NCBI GenBank assembly: GCA_037447655.1
Contig: JBBHKE010001767.1
Span: forward strand, 1 to 64,000
Reading direction: 5' to 3'
Source: Zygnema cylindricum
Taxonomy: Eukaryota; Streptophyta; Zygnematophyceae; Zygnematales; Zygnemataceae
DNA length: 64,000 nt
The notes under the pieces were generated by a model. It did not search any database, had not been told where the DNA came from, and worked only from the letters and a program-made list of their open reading frames with translations. The position numbers and the translations under genes were made by a program. Of this stretch, positions 10,417 through 20,887 are shown piece by piece. How positions within the stretch are numbered: position 1 is the first letter of the stretch; every line of letters starts with the position of its first letter.

Positions 10417-12077
10417 CATTGGCCCACATGTGCTAGAATTAGGCGGCTTTTACAACTATGGAGCAAATGCCTTCAAAGAGTATATACTATGCTTGTGGGA
10501 CGAGTGTTCAAACTTAAGCTCAGGGTGATGTATCTTTAATGGTAGATGTAAGGGGAAAGTCCGTAGAGAGAGCTCGTCACAATGTTTTCTATGTTCCAAA
10601 CTTTCAAAATAATCTTTTCTCTACATCATTAGTGGAAAGCAAAGGCTTTGAAGTCATTCTGAAAGGAGGTAGACTTGTTGTTAGCAAGAAAAGAAAAGTA
10701 AACGTAACAAGAACTAGAAAATCTAGCAAAATGTACTGGATGGACATGGCTGAATATAAGGAAAATTATGTTCTCTACTCGAGTGTCCAATGTGATAATG
10801 AGTTGTGGCATAAGAGGTTAGGACATAGAAATTATGATAGGCTAAGGAAAATGGTTAAATCTGGAAAACTTGATGGTGTTTCTCTCACATCTCATCCTAA
10901 AAATTCATGTGATGGTTGTTCACTAGGAAAGATCCACAGATTGCCATTTCCATAGGAAACAGACCATTAATTGGAAAGGGTTTTACAGCTAATACATTCT
11001 GATGTTCTCGGTCCTTCACAAGTGGCGTCGGCAAGAGGTGTCTACTATATGGTCACATAAACAGATGACTACTCGAGGTACACCAAAGTTTTTTTCATGC
11101 AACATAAGAGTGAAGGGTTTACACAATTCAAACACTACAAAGCGTGGGCGGAAAGTCTTCATGTAGTTCCAATATTGGCGCTAAGATCAGAAAACGGGGG
11201 AGAATACACATCAAAGGAATTCAAAGAATTTCTCCTTCAAGAAGGTATAAGTCATACTCTTACAGTTCCATATACAACGAAACAGAATGGTGTTTCTGAG
11301 AGATTAAATAGGACGGTGACAGAGAGTGTTCGGTCCATGCTTGCAGATAAAGGGCTAAATTTGTAATTATGGGCTAAAACACTTAACTGTGCTTTTTATA
11401 TAAAAATTAGAATTGCTTCTAGATCTGTTTGTAGTGCACCTTATGAGCTTTGGATAGGAGAAAATCCTGATATTTTTCACTTTAAAATATTTGGGAGCAA
11501 GTGTTTTATTTTAGATACTTCATAGGATAGATGGAGAATAGAGGCTAAAAGCCTACCAGGGATTTTCATGGGGTATGATGATAATGCATAAAGATATAGA
11601 GTTTTTGTATTTGAGAAATAGAAAGTGATTATTTCGAGAAATATCTAGATTAAGGATAAACAAGATTTGGTTGACCTTTTTAAAGTGCTAAATCAACCGT
11701 CCTTGGAAAAGTAGGAATATGTCATTTTTCACCATACGCATCGAGTTTACTATATCGGCAAATGAAACAACTTTTTCTTCAGTTCAACTAGTGCCTTCAC
11801 AGATTGCTTCATCACCAGCTACACCTCACAAAATGCTTCACCATACGCTACACCTCATGCGGAAGGCACTACAACACACTCTGTACCAGATCAAGTTACG
11901 GTTTAAACTAAACAAAAAAATCTGAGGTTGCTGACGATATCAGCCTCAAAATTTCCAAGGGGAAAGTGATCTAGCAGACATCTGCAAGCAAGCACTTACT
12001 TTTTTTTTTTTGCAGCTATAGAGGAGACTCTAACGATCCATGAGGTCTTCTCATCGCCTGAGAGAAATCAGTGGATT
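10417..12077 (+). pseudogene. B1 protease-integrase continued (broken)
   Basis: Resumes exactly where A1 interrupted B1 (LAHMC region of the protease). GDVSLMVDV, YVPNFQNNLFSTSLVESKGFEV and the pre-integrase ELWHKRLGH...CDGCSLGKIHRLPFP are followed by a TAG. The integrase core has HSDVLG (first Asp kept), RSENGGEY (second Asp to Glu) and SERLNRT (Glu kept). Many stops follow in the C-terminal part (GYDDNA, stop, RYRVFVFEK). The linker then reaches the RT boundary, SSPERNQWI, where the G-family LTR is inserted at 12078. Confidence 0.85.
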
Positions 12078-13121
12078 TGAAACTCTGAGACCTCCATAAG
12101 TCCTCAGAGTGGACAGCTTCCAAGAAGCCTCTAGGATAATCCTGACCCCTTTGTGTTTCAGCAAAAATAACTGCCACCCTGGCAGACAAAAACTCTGACC
12201 ACCTGCACCCTTGTGAAGGCAAGACTCCCCTGAGTCGATAGCAAAAAGAATCTCTGAATTTGCTCCCCTGAGCAGTAAGTTATGGAGGGTCAAAGTTGAC
12301 CTTTTGTACAGAAGCTCTCTGGGAGAGAGGGTCCTATCTCATAATTTTTCTAAGTCCTATCTCTCTCATAGACTCTATCTACTAATGTACGGAACCAATC
12401 AGATTTCTCCTCCGTACACATAAGTACAGTCGCCGGTGACCTTTATGTACGGAAATTGTACAACATGGCCTAAATCTCGACACATGTCATATCCGGATTC
12501 GGTGCCGTAATCTCCGGAGATACCACGATCCAATGTAATTTCGCCACGTGTCATCCGATGTGGCGATGCTCACAAACCGCCGAATTCTTCTTGCGAGATC
12601 TCGGCGCTAATTCTGGCCGTCCGATTAAATTCACATTTGATCGGAGCCGTAATAAATACATGCGCGGTATTTATTTCGCTTACGAAATCAATGCGCGGTA
12701 TTCATTTCTTATCCGTACCGCAATTCGTACTTTTACACTACCGGTTATATGTATCCCGTAAACAATTATAGTTAAATGATTTATCATATGTATTAATGTT
12801 TAAATAGTTATCAAACTACATATTACGTAACACTACTTGAAGACTTAACGGTTAAGGTTACCGGCTACCGACAGCTTGCCGGCCGGCAGGTACTAGGTTC
12901 AAATCCTGTGGCCGCCGCATATCTTTTTACTTAATAAACCCCAAATATATATTTCCCGTAAACCTCAGGATAGCCTAGGTAGCCATGGCTCTAGCTTCCT
13001 CTCCAATTTCTCAGTGACTGTGACAAGTTTGAGAGTTGGAGAGAGAAGTTAGAGGTAGACTGCCTCGGCTTCTTTCTTATTTCCGACCTAGAAAATACTT
13101 TAAAAACCATTAATTTCTACA
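12078..13121 (-). repeat. Solo LTR of family G, inserted in B1
   Basis: On plus it begins TGAAACTCTGAG and ends ATTTCTACA, i.e. a minus-strand LTR of 1044 bp with no internal region. Flanks GGATT (12073-12077) and GGATC (13122-13126) are an aged 5-bp target duplication, and the B1 reading GGATCAAGGCGGCAAATGA resumes after it. This is the expected product of LTR-LTR recombination. Confidence 0.9.
12843..12920 (+). other. tRNA-like block in the family G LTR (antisense to the LTR)
   Basis: An A-box-like segment (CTTAACGGTTAAGGTTACCGG) is followed about 40 nt later by the B box GGTTCAAATCC (12896-12906), at tRNA-like spacing. It lies on the strand opposite to LTR transcription. The acceptor stem is not convincing, so I do not call it a tRNA gene. 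Confidence 0.55.
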
Positions 13122-13183
13122 GGATCAAGGCGGCAAATGATGAAATGAAGTCTATTATGGAGGCATAGACATGGGAGCTGGTG
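13122..13183 (+). pseudogene. B1 RT N-terminal stub
   Basis: Short piece equivalent to the start of RT ([12 protein letters not shown], then a stop, TWELV). It continues the reading before the solo LTR and stops abruptly at GGTG, where an unrelated-orientation block begins. The same RT start is present again, uninterrupted, at 14515. Confidence 0.75.
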
Positions 13184-13404
13184 TTAATTAGGTTTTTGGA
13201 AAGTAGAAATTAGGGTTTTTGAGGTACTAACGGTACAGTAACGTACAGGTAGGATACTTTGTCGTTAGTCAAGATAATAATCGCAATAAAAGTTACCCAA
13301 ATTAGTGTAGACTAGTAGACACACAATGTAAGTATATAACTTAGGACTTAGGCAATTTTGTAGTATCTAGTTTTGGGTTTTTTAGTTTCTACTGACAGTT
13401 TTTG
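13184..13404 (+). repeat. B-family LTR fragment
   Basis: Starts TTAATTAGGTTTTTGGAAAG and matches the B1 5' LTR at about 3190-3400, in the same orientation. It abuts minus-strand integrase sequence on its right. It is part of a scrambled block inside B1. Confidence 0.75.
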
Positions 13405-14505
13405 ATCGATCCATTCATTCTGTTCCGGTGTATATGGAACTGTAAGATTGTGACTGATACCTTCCTGAAGGAGAAATTCTTCGAATTCCTTTGATGTGTA
13501 TTCTCCCCCGTTGTCCGATCTTAGCGCCAATATTGGAACTCCATGAAGATTTTTTCGCCCACGCCTTGTAGTTTTTGAAGTGTGTAAACACTTCACTCTT
13601 ATGTTGCATGAAGTAAACTTTGGTGTACCTCTAGTAGTCATCTGTTAATGTGACAACACATGTGGGCAAATGCTCCCGTATCCATGATTGATCGCGCATC
13701 CATGGGACCCTCCATTGCTGTCGCCATAGCAAATAACTCCGCTTCGTCTTGCTCATTGAAGCTTAGAAACTCATCTGCATCAGTTGCAGAAGCTGAGAAG
13801 AGAGCATTTCCACGAGTAGGATTTCCAAAAAAACTTCTATGATATTGGCTTTGTTTACATCTTGGCCTGTATAAACCACTCTCATTAGCCTTTTTCAGCT
13901 TAGGACAATACCTATATCCATGACCCTTTTCAGAAAAATAGAAATAAGCAGTAGATGATTGTCTATTTTGCCTCTAATTTAACTGATTAAACTGATTCTG
14001 ATTCTAGTTAAATTGATTCTTATTCAAATTGAGCTCTTTTGTCAAAGTCTGTTGCAAAAGCTTCAACCTTTTCTTCTCCTTCAAGGAGTTTAATATTAGA
14101 CTCTTCCTCCAATATAAGATTATATGCTAATTGAAACGACCATCTAGCTTTATCATGACTCTTTAACTAAGCAGACACACCTTTCATGCTACTATAAAGT
14201 CCTCTAATAAGCAAAGCTGCCTGCTAAAAATCAAGAAATGACCCCTTATCAGAAGAGTGTGCATTAATAAGTGCACAAAGGTTGTCACAATACACGACCA
14301 TAGTTCCCCCCGAGTATTCGTACCACCTAATTTTTCCAGCCACCAAGACCTCCTCTTGGACATTCGCTTTCTCAAAAGCAAATTTCACTGATGTCCAAAT
14401 CTCTTTCGCCTTCTTCATTTTCAAGCGAGACATGACCAGATTTTCTTAAATACAAAGAATTAGATTGTTCTTTGCCATTGAATTCTTTTTCGCCCATTGA
14501 TCCAT
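13405..14505 (-). pseudogene. Inverted B-family integrase and gag-protease fragments
   Basis: Minus-strand material inside plus-strand B1. 13405-13645 encodes integrase core (ALRSDNGGEYTSKEFEEF, second Asp intact, PYTPEQN). 13655-14505 encodes, in minus order, gag (MSRLKMKKAKEIWTSVKFAF, GGTMVVYC, QAALLIRGL), the degraded zinc-knuckle region and the protease start (MDTGAFAHMC-like). Integrase is fused directly upstream of protease, so most of the intervening region is deleted. Confidence 0.8.
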
Positions 14506-14514
14506 TGATCGAGA

Positions 14515-16061
14515 AATCAGTGGATCGAGGCGGCAAATGATGAAATGAAGTCTATTATGGAGGCACAGACATGGGAGCAGGTGGATCTTCCTCCGGGCAA
14601 AAAAGCCATCGGTAGCAAATGGGTATTCAAGGTGAAGCTAAACACGGACAACATTATCGAAAGGTATAAGGCCAGACTAGTGGCCAAAGGCTACAATAAA
14701 AAAGAAGGTATTGACTTTGAGGAAACCTTCTCTCCAGTTGTCAGATTTCCCACTGTTAGAATTTTGATAAGTGTAGCGGCTATAGAGAATATGGAAATAC
14801 ATCAAATGGATGTTAAAACGACCTTCTTGCATGGAGAGTTAGAAGAAACATTTATATGAAACTTGAAATGTATGTTGAAAATGGAGAGGAAGAATAAGTG
14901 TGTAAATTGATGAAATCTTTGTATGGGCTAAATCAAGCCCTCGGCAGTGGAATTTGAAGTTGGATGAGTTTTTGACTGGGCTGGGATTTAAGAGAATTAG
15001 CTCAAATCACTCTGTATATGTCTTACAAGGGGAGGATGGTATACTATACATGGCTGTATATGTGAATGACTTATTATTAATAAGTAAGTTAATGAATAAA
15101 ATAAACCGCATTAAAACAGCTTTAAGGTCTAGGTTCGAGATGAAGGACCTTGGTGAGGCCAAGTATTTTTTAGGAATACAAGTAGAAAGAGACACAAACA
15201 AAAGCCTGATTATGTTGACTCAGATTGAAGCAATAGGTAACATGTAGGAAAGATTTGAAATGAAATATGTAAAGGGATCTATAACTCCCATGGAATTCAG
15301 GTAGGAATTGGAGGGAAGGGATTTAGAGTAAGGCATTATGGTGTATGAGAGTCTAGAGTCAGGGTAGGAGGAGTTTATGACTTCAAAGCCATATAGACAA
15401 GTAGTTGGAAGTCTTATATATTTTATGGACTGTACGAGACCTAATATTGCAGCAGTTGTAGGGGTCTTCTGTAAAAGTGTGCAGAATCCTAAAAAGGCAG
15501 ACTGGGAGCACCAAAAAGGGTGTTGAGATATCTTTCACGTACTCGAAATCTCAAGCTTGTACTCGGAGGAGGAGAGGTGAAAATAAAGACGTGGAGCGAT
15601 GTTTGCTATGGAGACATGCCAAGCCGGAAATCTACGACTGGTTTTGTTTTGAAGATTAGAGATGGAACTTGCAGCTGGAGTAGCAAAATCCAAAAGGTTA
15701 CAGCATTATCCACAATGGAGTCAGAATATATGGAAGCGCCTTGCGCCCTTAAGGAGATCTTATGGGTCAAGTCCATTTACAAGAACTTGGGTATATGCAA
15801 CTGGTCCTTGGGCTATATGGTGTGATAACCAGGCAGCCATTGCAATTGCCTCTAACCACAGCCATCATTTTAAGAGCAAACACATGGATGTTAGACTTCA
15901 CTTTGTTAGAAAAAAGTACTTGCAAAAGTGGTTAAATTGTGTAATTTACCTGACGAGAAGATGGTGGCTGTAATGTTAACAAAAGCCCTTTCTGCTCCTA
16001 AGTTACAGTTTTGCAGAGATGCTATTGGATTTAGTGGGTAATTGAGTCTAAAGATTTAGGG
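14515..16061 (+). pseudogene. B1 reverse transcriptase-RNase H (YVND, stops)
   Basis: RT restarts at ESVDRGGK-like sequence: [48 protein letters not shown], then a frameshift, LKLDEFLTGLGF, and the active site as YVND (second Asp to Asn, about 15057-15068). Then EMKDLGEAKYFLGIQVE, PYRQVVGSLIYFMDCTRP, frameshifted VLRYLSRTRNLK, TWSDVCYGD, IWCDNQAAIAIASNHSHHFK and a C-terminus. The altered YVDD box would remove polymerase function. A purine-rich AAAGATTTAGGG precedes the LTR piece. Confidence 0.85.
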
Positions 16062-16112
16062 TGTTTCGTAGCACTCAGGTGTTTCATACAACACAACCAC
16101 AGTCTGGTGGAC
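16062..16112 (+). repeat. Truncated B1 LTR piece
   Basis: TGTTTCGTAGCACTCAGGTG and onwards aligns with the interior of the 5' LTR (about 3033-3085), so the first ~400 bp of this LTR are missing. It joins gag sequence at about 16113. Confidence 0.65.
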
Positions 16113-18311
16113 TTGCAGCTTTGCTTATTAGAGGACTTTATAGTAGCATGAAAGGTGTGTCTGCTCAATTAAAGAGTCATGATAAAGCTAGATGGTCGTT
16201 TCTATTAGCATATTATCTTATATTGGAGGAATAGTCTAATTTTAAACTCCTTGAAGGAGAAGGAAAGGTTGAAGCTTTTGCAACAGACTTTGACAAAAGA
16301 GCTCAATTTAATCAGAATAGGAATCAGTTTAACCAAAATCAAAATCGGTTTAATCAGTTAAATCTGAGGCTAAATAGACAATCATCTACTGCTTATTTCT
16401 TTTTTTGTGAGAAGGGTCATGGATAGAGGTATTGTCCTAAGCTGAAAAAGGCTAATGAGAGAGGTTTATACAGGCCATATTGGCAACAAAGCCAATATCA
16501 CAAAAGTCTTTTTGGAAATCCTACTCGTGGGAATGCTCTCTTCTCAGCTTCTACAAGTGATGCAGATGAGTCTTTGAGCTTCAAATGAGCAATATGAAGT
16601 GGAGTTATTTGCAATGGCGATAGCAATTGAGGGTCCCAACAATGCGGGCTGAATCATGGATACGGGAGCATTGGCCCACATGTGTTGGAACAAGGCTGCT
16701 TTTACAACTATGCAGCAAACGCCTCCAAACAGTATATACTATGCTTGTGGGATGAGTGTTCAAACACGAGGTCATGGTGATGTATCTTTAATGGTAGATG
16801 TGGGGGGAAAGTCGGTAGAGAGAACTCTTCACAATGTTTTGTATGTTCTAGACTTTAAAAGGAATCTTTTCTTTACATCATTAGTGGAAAGCAAAGGCTT
16901 TGAAGTCATTCTGAAAAGAGGTAGACTTGTTCTTAGCAAGAAAAGAAAAGTAACAGTAACAAGAACTATAAATGCTAGCAAAATGTACCGGATGGACATA
17001 GCTGAATATAAGGAAAATGATGTTCTCTACTCGAGTGTCCAATCTGATAATGAGTTGTGGCATAAGAGGTTAGGACACATAAATTTTGATAGGCTAAAGA
17101 AAATGGTGAAATCTGGAAAACTTGATGGTGTTTCTCTCACATCTCATCCTAAAAATTCATGTGATAGTTGTTCACTAGGAAAGATCCACAGATTGTCATT
17201 TCCACAGGAAATAGACTATAGAGTGGAAAGGGTTTTTTAGCTTATACATTCTGATGTTCTCGGTCCTTCACAAGTGGCGTCGGCAGGGGGCGTCCAATAT
17301 ATGGTCACATTAACATATGACTACTCGAGGTACACCAAAGTTTACTTCATGCAACATAAGAGTGAAGTGTTTACACACTTCAAACACTACAAAGCATGGG
17401 CGGAAAATCTTCATGGAGTTCCTATATTGGCGCTAAGATCGGACAACGGGGGAGAATACACATCAAAGGAATTCGAAGAATTTCTCCTTCAAGAAGGTAT
17501 AAGTCACAATCGTATAGTTCCATATACAACGGAACAGAATGGTGTTTGTGAGAGATTAAATAGGACAGTGACAGAGAGTGCTCCGTCCATGCTTGCAGAT
17601 AAATAACTAGATTTTAAATTATGGGTTGAAGCACTTAACTGTGCTTTTTATATAAAAAATAGAATTGCTTCTAGATCTGTTTGCACCACACCTTATGAGC
17701 TTTGGATAGGAGAAAAACCTGATGTTTTTTACTTTAAAAAATTTGGGAGCAAGTGTTTTATTTTAGATACTTCACAGGATAGATGGAAAATAGAGGCTAA
17801 AGGCCTACCAGGGATTTTCATGGGGTATGATGGTAATGCAAAAAAATATAAAATTTTTGTATTTGAGAAATAGAAAGTGATTATTTCCTAAAATATCTAG
17901 ATTAAGGATAAACAAGATTCGGTTGACCTTTTTAAAGTGCCAGATCAATCGGCCTAGGAAAAGTAAGAATATGTCATTTTTCACCATACGCAGCGAGTCT
18001 ACTTTCCATCGACAAATGGAACAACTTTTTCTTTAGTTCATCTTGTTCCTTCATAGATTGCTTCACCACAAGCTACACCTCAGATGATGCTTCACCACAA
18101 GCTACACCTCACATAATGTTTCACCACAAGCTACACCTCACATATTGTTTCACCACAAGCTACACCTCATGCGAAAGGAACTACTACACAATCTGTACCA
18201 GCTCAAGTTACGGTTCAAACTAAACAGAAAAATCTGAGGTTGGGGACGATATCAGCCTCAAAATTTCTAAGGGGAAAGCGATCTAGCAGCCGTCGGCAAG
18301 CAAGCCCTCAC
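16113..18311 (+). pseudogene. Second B-family gag-protease-integrase block
   Basis: Starts in mid-gag (QAALLIRGL-like, matching 4069 onward) and runs through the Gln/Asn-rich segment, a degraded zinc knuckle, protease (MDTGALAHMCWNK at 16656) and pre-integrase ELWHKRLGH. The zinc end CDSCSLGKIH has Gly to Ser. In integrase all three catalytic positions are kept (HSDVLG, RSDNGGEY, CERLNRT), but stops lie at 17240, 17606 and 17871. It lacks RT and sits between two pieces of one LTR, so it is a duplicated or recombined internal block, not a separate insertion with its own ends. Confidence 0.85.
18061..18176 (+). repeat. 29-bp tandem repeat in the integrase-RT linker
   Basis: Four units of about TTCACCACAAGCTACACCTC with spacer, starting at 18061, 18090, 18119 and 18148. 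Twenty-nine is not a multiple of three, so the array scrambles the reading frame. The corresponding place in the first B1 copy (11810-11850) has fewer units. Confidence 0.8.
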
Positions 18312-18584
18312 TTGAGTATGATTTTTCTAATGGCAGGTTTTGGGAAACTTCCGGACATCATTTCTTATGGTTTACTTAGTCATTTGGGCTAGAATTTTGG
18401 GAATCGTGTGTTTACTGTTGTGTATCACTGTGGCAAATTTGAGGCATATTGGCCTTTTGAGTCATATTTTGTGTAAGGTGAAAGTTGGTTGTTGAGTTGG
18501 TGCTTGATAGGTTTTGCTGTTTTCCATGTCTACTTCCACTACTATTGTTGGTCCTTCTACTGTAGCGGTGGTTGTAGAACAACA
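18312..18584 (+). repeat. 3' end of the B1 LTR
   Basis: Matches 3380-3652 of the 5' LTR. It contains the in-LTR Gag ATG (18526) and ends GTAGAACAACA, directly abutting the other half of B0 (TTCTTGCATGTTACC). Confidence 0.8.
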
Positions 18585-19844
18585 TTCTTGCATGTTACCT
18601 AATGTTTCTTTCTGTGTCAACATAATTAGCCTCTTTTTTTTGTCTTTTTCTACCTATATTCCTAAGATGTGCTTGGTCTCACCGAGGTTCTTCATCTCGA
18701 ACCTAGACGTTAAAGTCGCTTTAATACGGTTTATTTCATCCATTTACTTACTTTTTTATAATAAGACATCCATATATACAGCAATGTATAGTATCCAATC
18801 CTCCCCTTGTAAGACATATACAGAGTGAACTGAGCTATTTCTCTTAAAACTTAGCCTAGACAAATACACATCTAACTTGAAATTCCACTGTCTGACTAAC
18901 TGACGGAGGGCTTATTTTAGCCTATAAATAGATTTCATCATTTTACACACTAATTTTTCCTTTCCCTTTTCAGCATACATTTTTGGTTGTTTCATGTAAA
19001 TGGTTTTTTCTAACTCTCTATAGAAGAAGGTTGTTTTAACATCCATTTGATGTATTTCCATATTCTCTATAGCGCTAGACTTAGCAAAATTATGACAGTG
19101 GGAAATTTGACAACTGGAGAGAAGGTTTCTTCAAAGTCAATACCTTCTTTTTGATTGTACCCTTTGGCCACTATTCTAGCCTTATACCTTTCAATGGTGT
19201 TGTCCGCGTTCAGCTTCACCTTGAATACCCATTTGATGCTGATGGCTTTTCTGCCTAGAGGAAGATCCACCAGCTCCCATGTTTGTGCCTCCATAATAGA
19301 CTTCATTTCATCGTTTGCTGCCTCGATCCACTGATTTCTCTCAAGTGATGAGAAGGCCTTTTGGATCGTTAGAGGCTCATCTTCAACTGCAAAAAAAGCA
19401 AAGTGAGAGCTTGCTTGCAGTCGTCTGCAAGATCTCTTTCCCCCCTATAATTCTAAGGTTCAAATCTTCAACAACCTCTGATTTTTTTGTTATGTTTGAA
19501 TGGTAACTTGAGCTGGAAGTGAGTGTGTAGCATTTCTTTCCCCCCCAAGTGTAGCTTGTGGTGAAGATCTTGTGAAGGCACCCGAGGAACTAAAGGAAGA
19601 GGTGTCCCACTTGTCGGTGGAAAGTAGACTCGTTGCGTATAGTGAAAAATGACGTATTCCTGCTTTTCCTTTGCTGGTTCACCTGGCACTTTAAAAAGGT
19701 CAACCGAATCTTGTTCATCTTTATTGTGGATATTCCTAGAGATAAACACTTACTATTTCTTAAACACAAAAACTCTATATCCTTTCCCATTATCGACATA
19801 CCTTATGAAAATCCCAGGTAGGTATCTAGCCTCCATTTTCCATC
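18585..19844 (-). pseudogene. B0 integrase tail, linker and reverse transcriptase (broken)
   Basis: Upstream half of the minus-strand copia split by B1. Read from 19844 down: RYLPGIFIR-like integrase C-terminus, ISRNIHNKDEQDSVDLFK, a linker, then RT ([52 protein letters not shown]), a degraded YMDVLL in place of YVDDLL, and MKNLGETKHILGI at the break. The rest of B0 (integrase core, protease, gag, 5' LTR) is not seen: family G sequence begins at 19845 without returning to B0. Confidence 0.8.
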
Positions 19845-20887
19845 TGAAACTCTGAGACCTCCATAAGTCCTCAGAGTGGACAGCTTCCAAGAAGCCTCTA
19901 GGATAATTCTGACCCCTTTGTGTTTAAGCAAAAATAACTGCCACCCTGGCAGACAAAAACTCTGACCACCTTCACCCCTGTGAAGACAAGACTCCCCTGA
20001 GTCGATAGCAAAAAGAATCTCTGAATTTGCTCCCCTGAGCAGTAAGTTATGGAGGGTCAAAGTTGACCTTTTGTACAGAAGCTCTCTGGGAGAGAGGGTC
20101 CTATCTTCTAATTTTTCTAAGTTTTATCTCTCTCACAGACTCTATCTACTGATGTACGGAACCAATCAGATTACAGTTCCGTATGCAAAAGTACAGCTGA
20201 TGGTGTACTTTATGTACGGACACTGTACGACATGCCTTAAATGTCGACACGTGGTATGTCCGGATTCGCTCCTTTAATCCTCGGAGATGCCGCGCTCCAA
20301 TGTAACTTGGCCACGTGTCATCCGATGTGGCGATGCCCACAAACCGCTGAATTCTCCTTCCGCGATCTCGGCGCTAATTCAAGCCGTTTGATTAAACTCG
20401 CATTTGATCGTAGCCGTAATAAATACATGCGCGGTATTTATTTCGCTTACGAAATCAATGCGCGGTATTGATTTCTTATCCGTACCGCAATTCGTACTTT
20501 TACACTACCATATTTGTGTATCCCGTTAACAGTTATAGTTAAATGACTTATCCTACGTGTACATGTTTAAATCATTATCGTACTATATACTATGTAACAC
20601 TACTTCTAGACTTAACGGCTAAGGCTACCGGCTATCTACTCTTTGACGGCCGGCAGGTACCAGGATAAAATCCTGTCGCCGACGCATATATTTTATTAAT
20701 CCCTAGACTAATATAAATTTCCCGTAAACTTGAGGATAGCCTAGGTAGCCATGGCTCTAGCTTCCTCTCCAATTTCTCAGTGACTGCGACAAGTTTGAGA
20801 GTTGGAGAGAGAAGTTAGAGGTAGACTGCCTCGGCTTCTTTCTTTCTATTCAAACCTAGAAAATACTTAAAAACATTAATTTCTACA
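19845..20887 (-). repeat. 3' LTR of G2
   Basis: 1043 bp; on minus it runs TGTAGAAATT...GAGTTTCA. It carries the tRNA-like block on the plus strand (A-box-like from about 20611, degraded B box GGATAAAATCC at 20663-20673). Confidence 0.88.

Larger units (their letters stand above)
2638..18584 (+). mobile_element. Composite copia element B1, with nested insertions
   Basis: Plus-strand Ty1/copia element inserted into the RT region of B0. Order: 5' LTR (2638-3652), gag (3653-4626), [A1 insertion], protease-integrase (10417-12077), [solo G LTR], RT start (13122-13183), an inverted scrambled block (13184-14505), RT-RNase H (14515-16061), a short LTR piece, a second gag-protease-integrase block (16113-18311) and an LTR end (18312-18584). 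B1 family sequence therefore appears more than once inside one insertion, which points to recombination between copies after integration. No part is an intact polyprotein. Confidence 0.75.

Noticed and set aside
18061-18176. CRISPR-like array
   Set aside because: Units are contiguous 29-bp tandem repeats without spacers, inside a copia linker.
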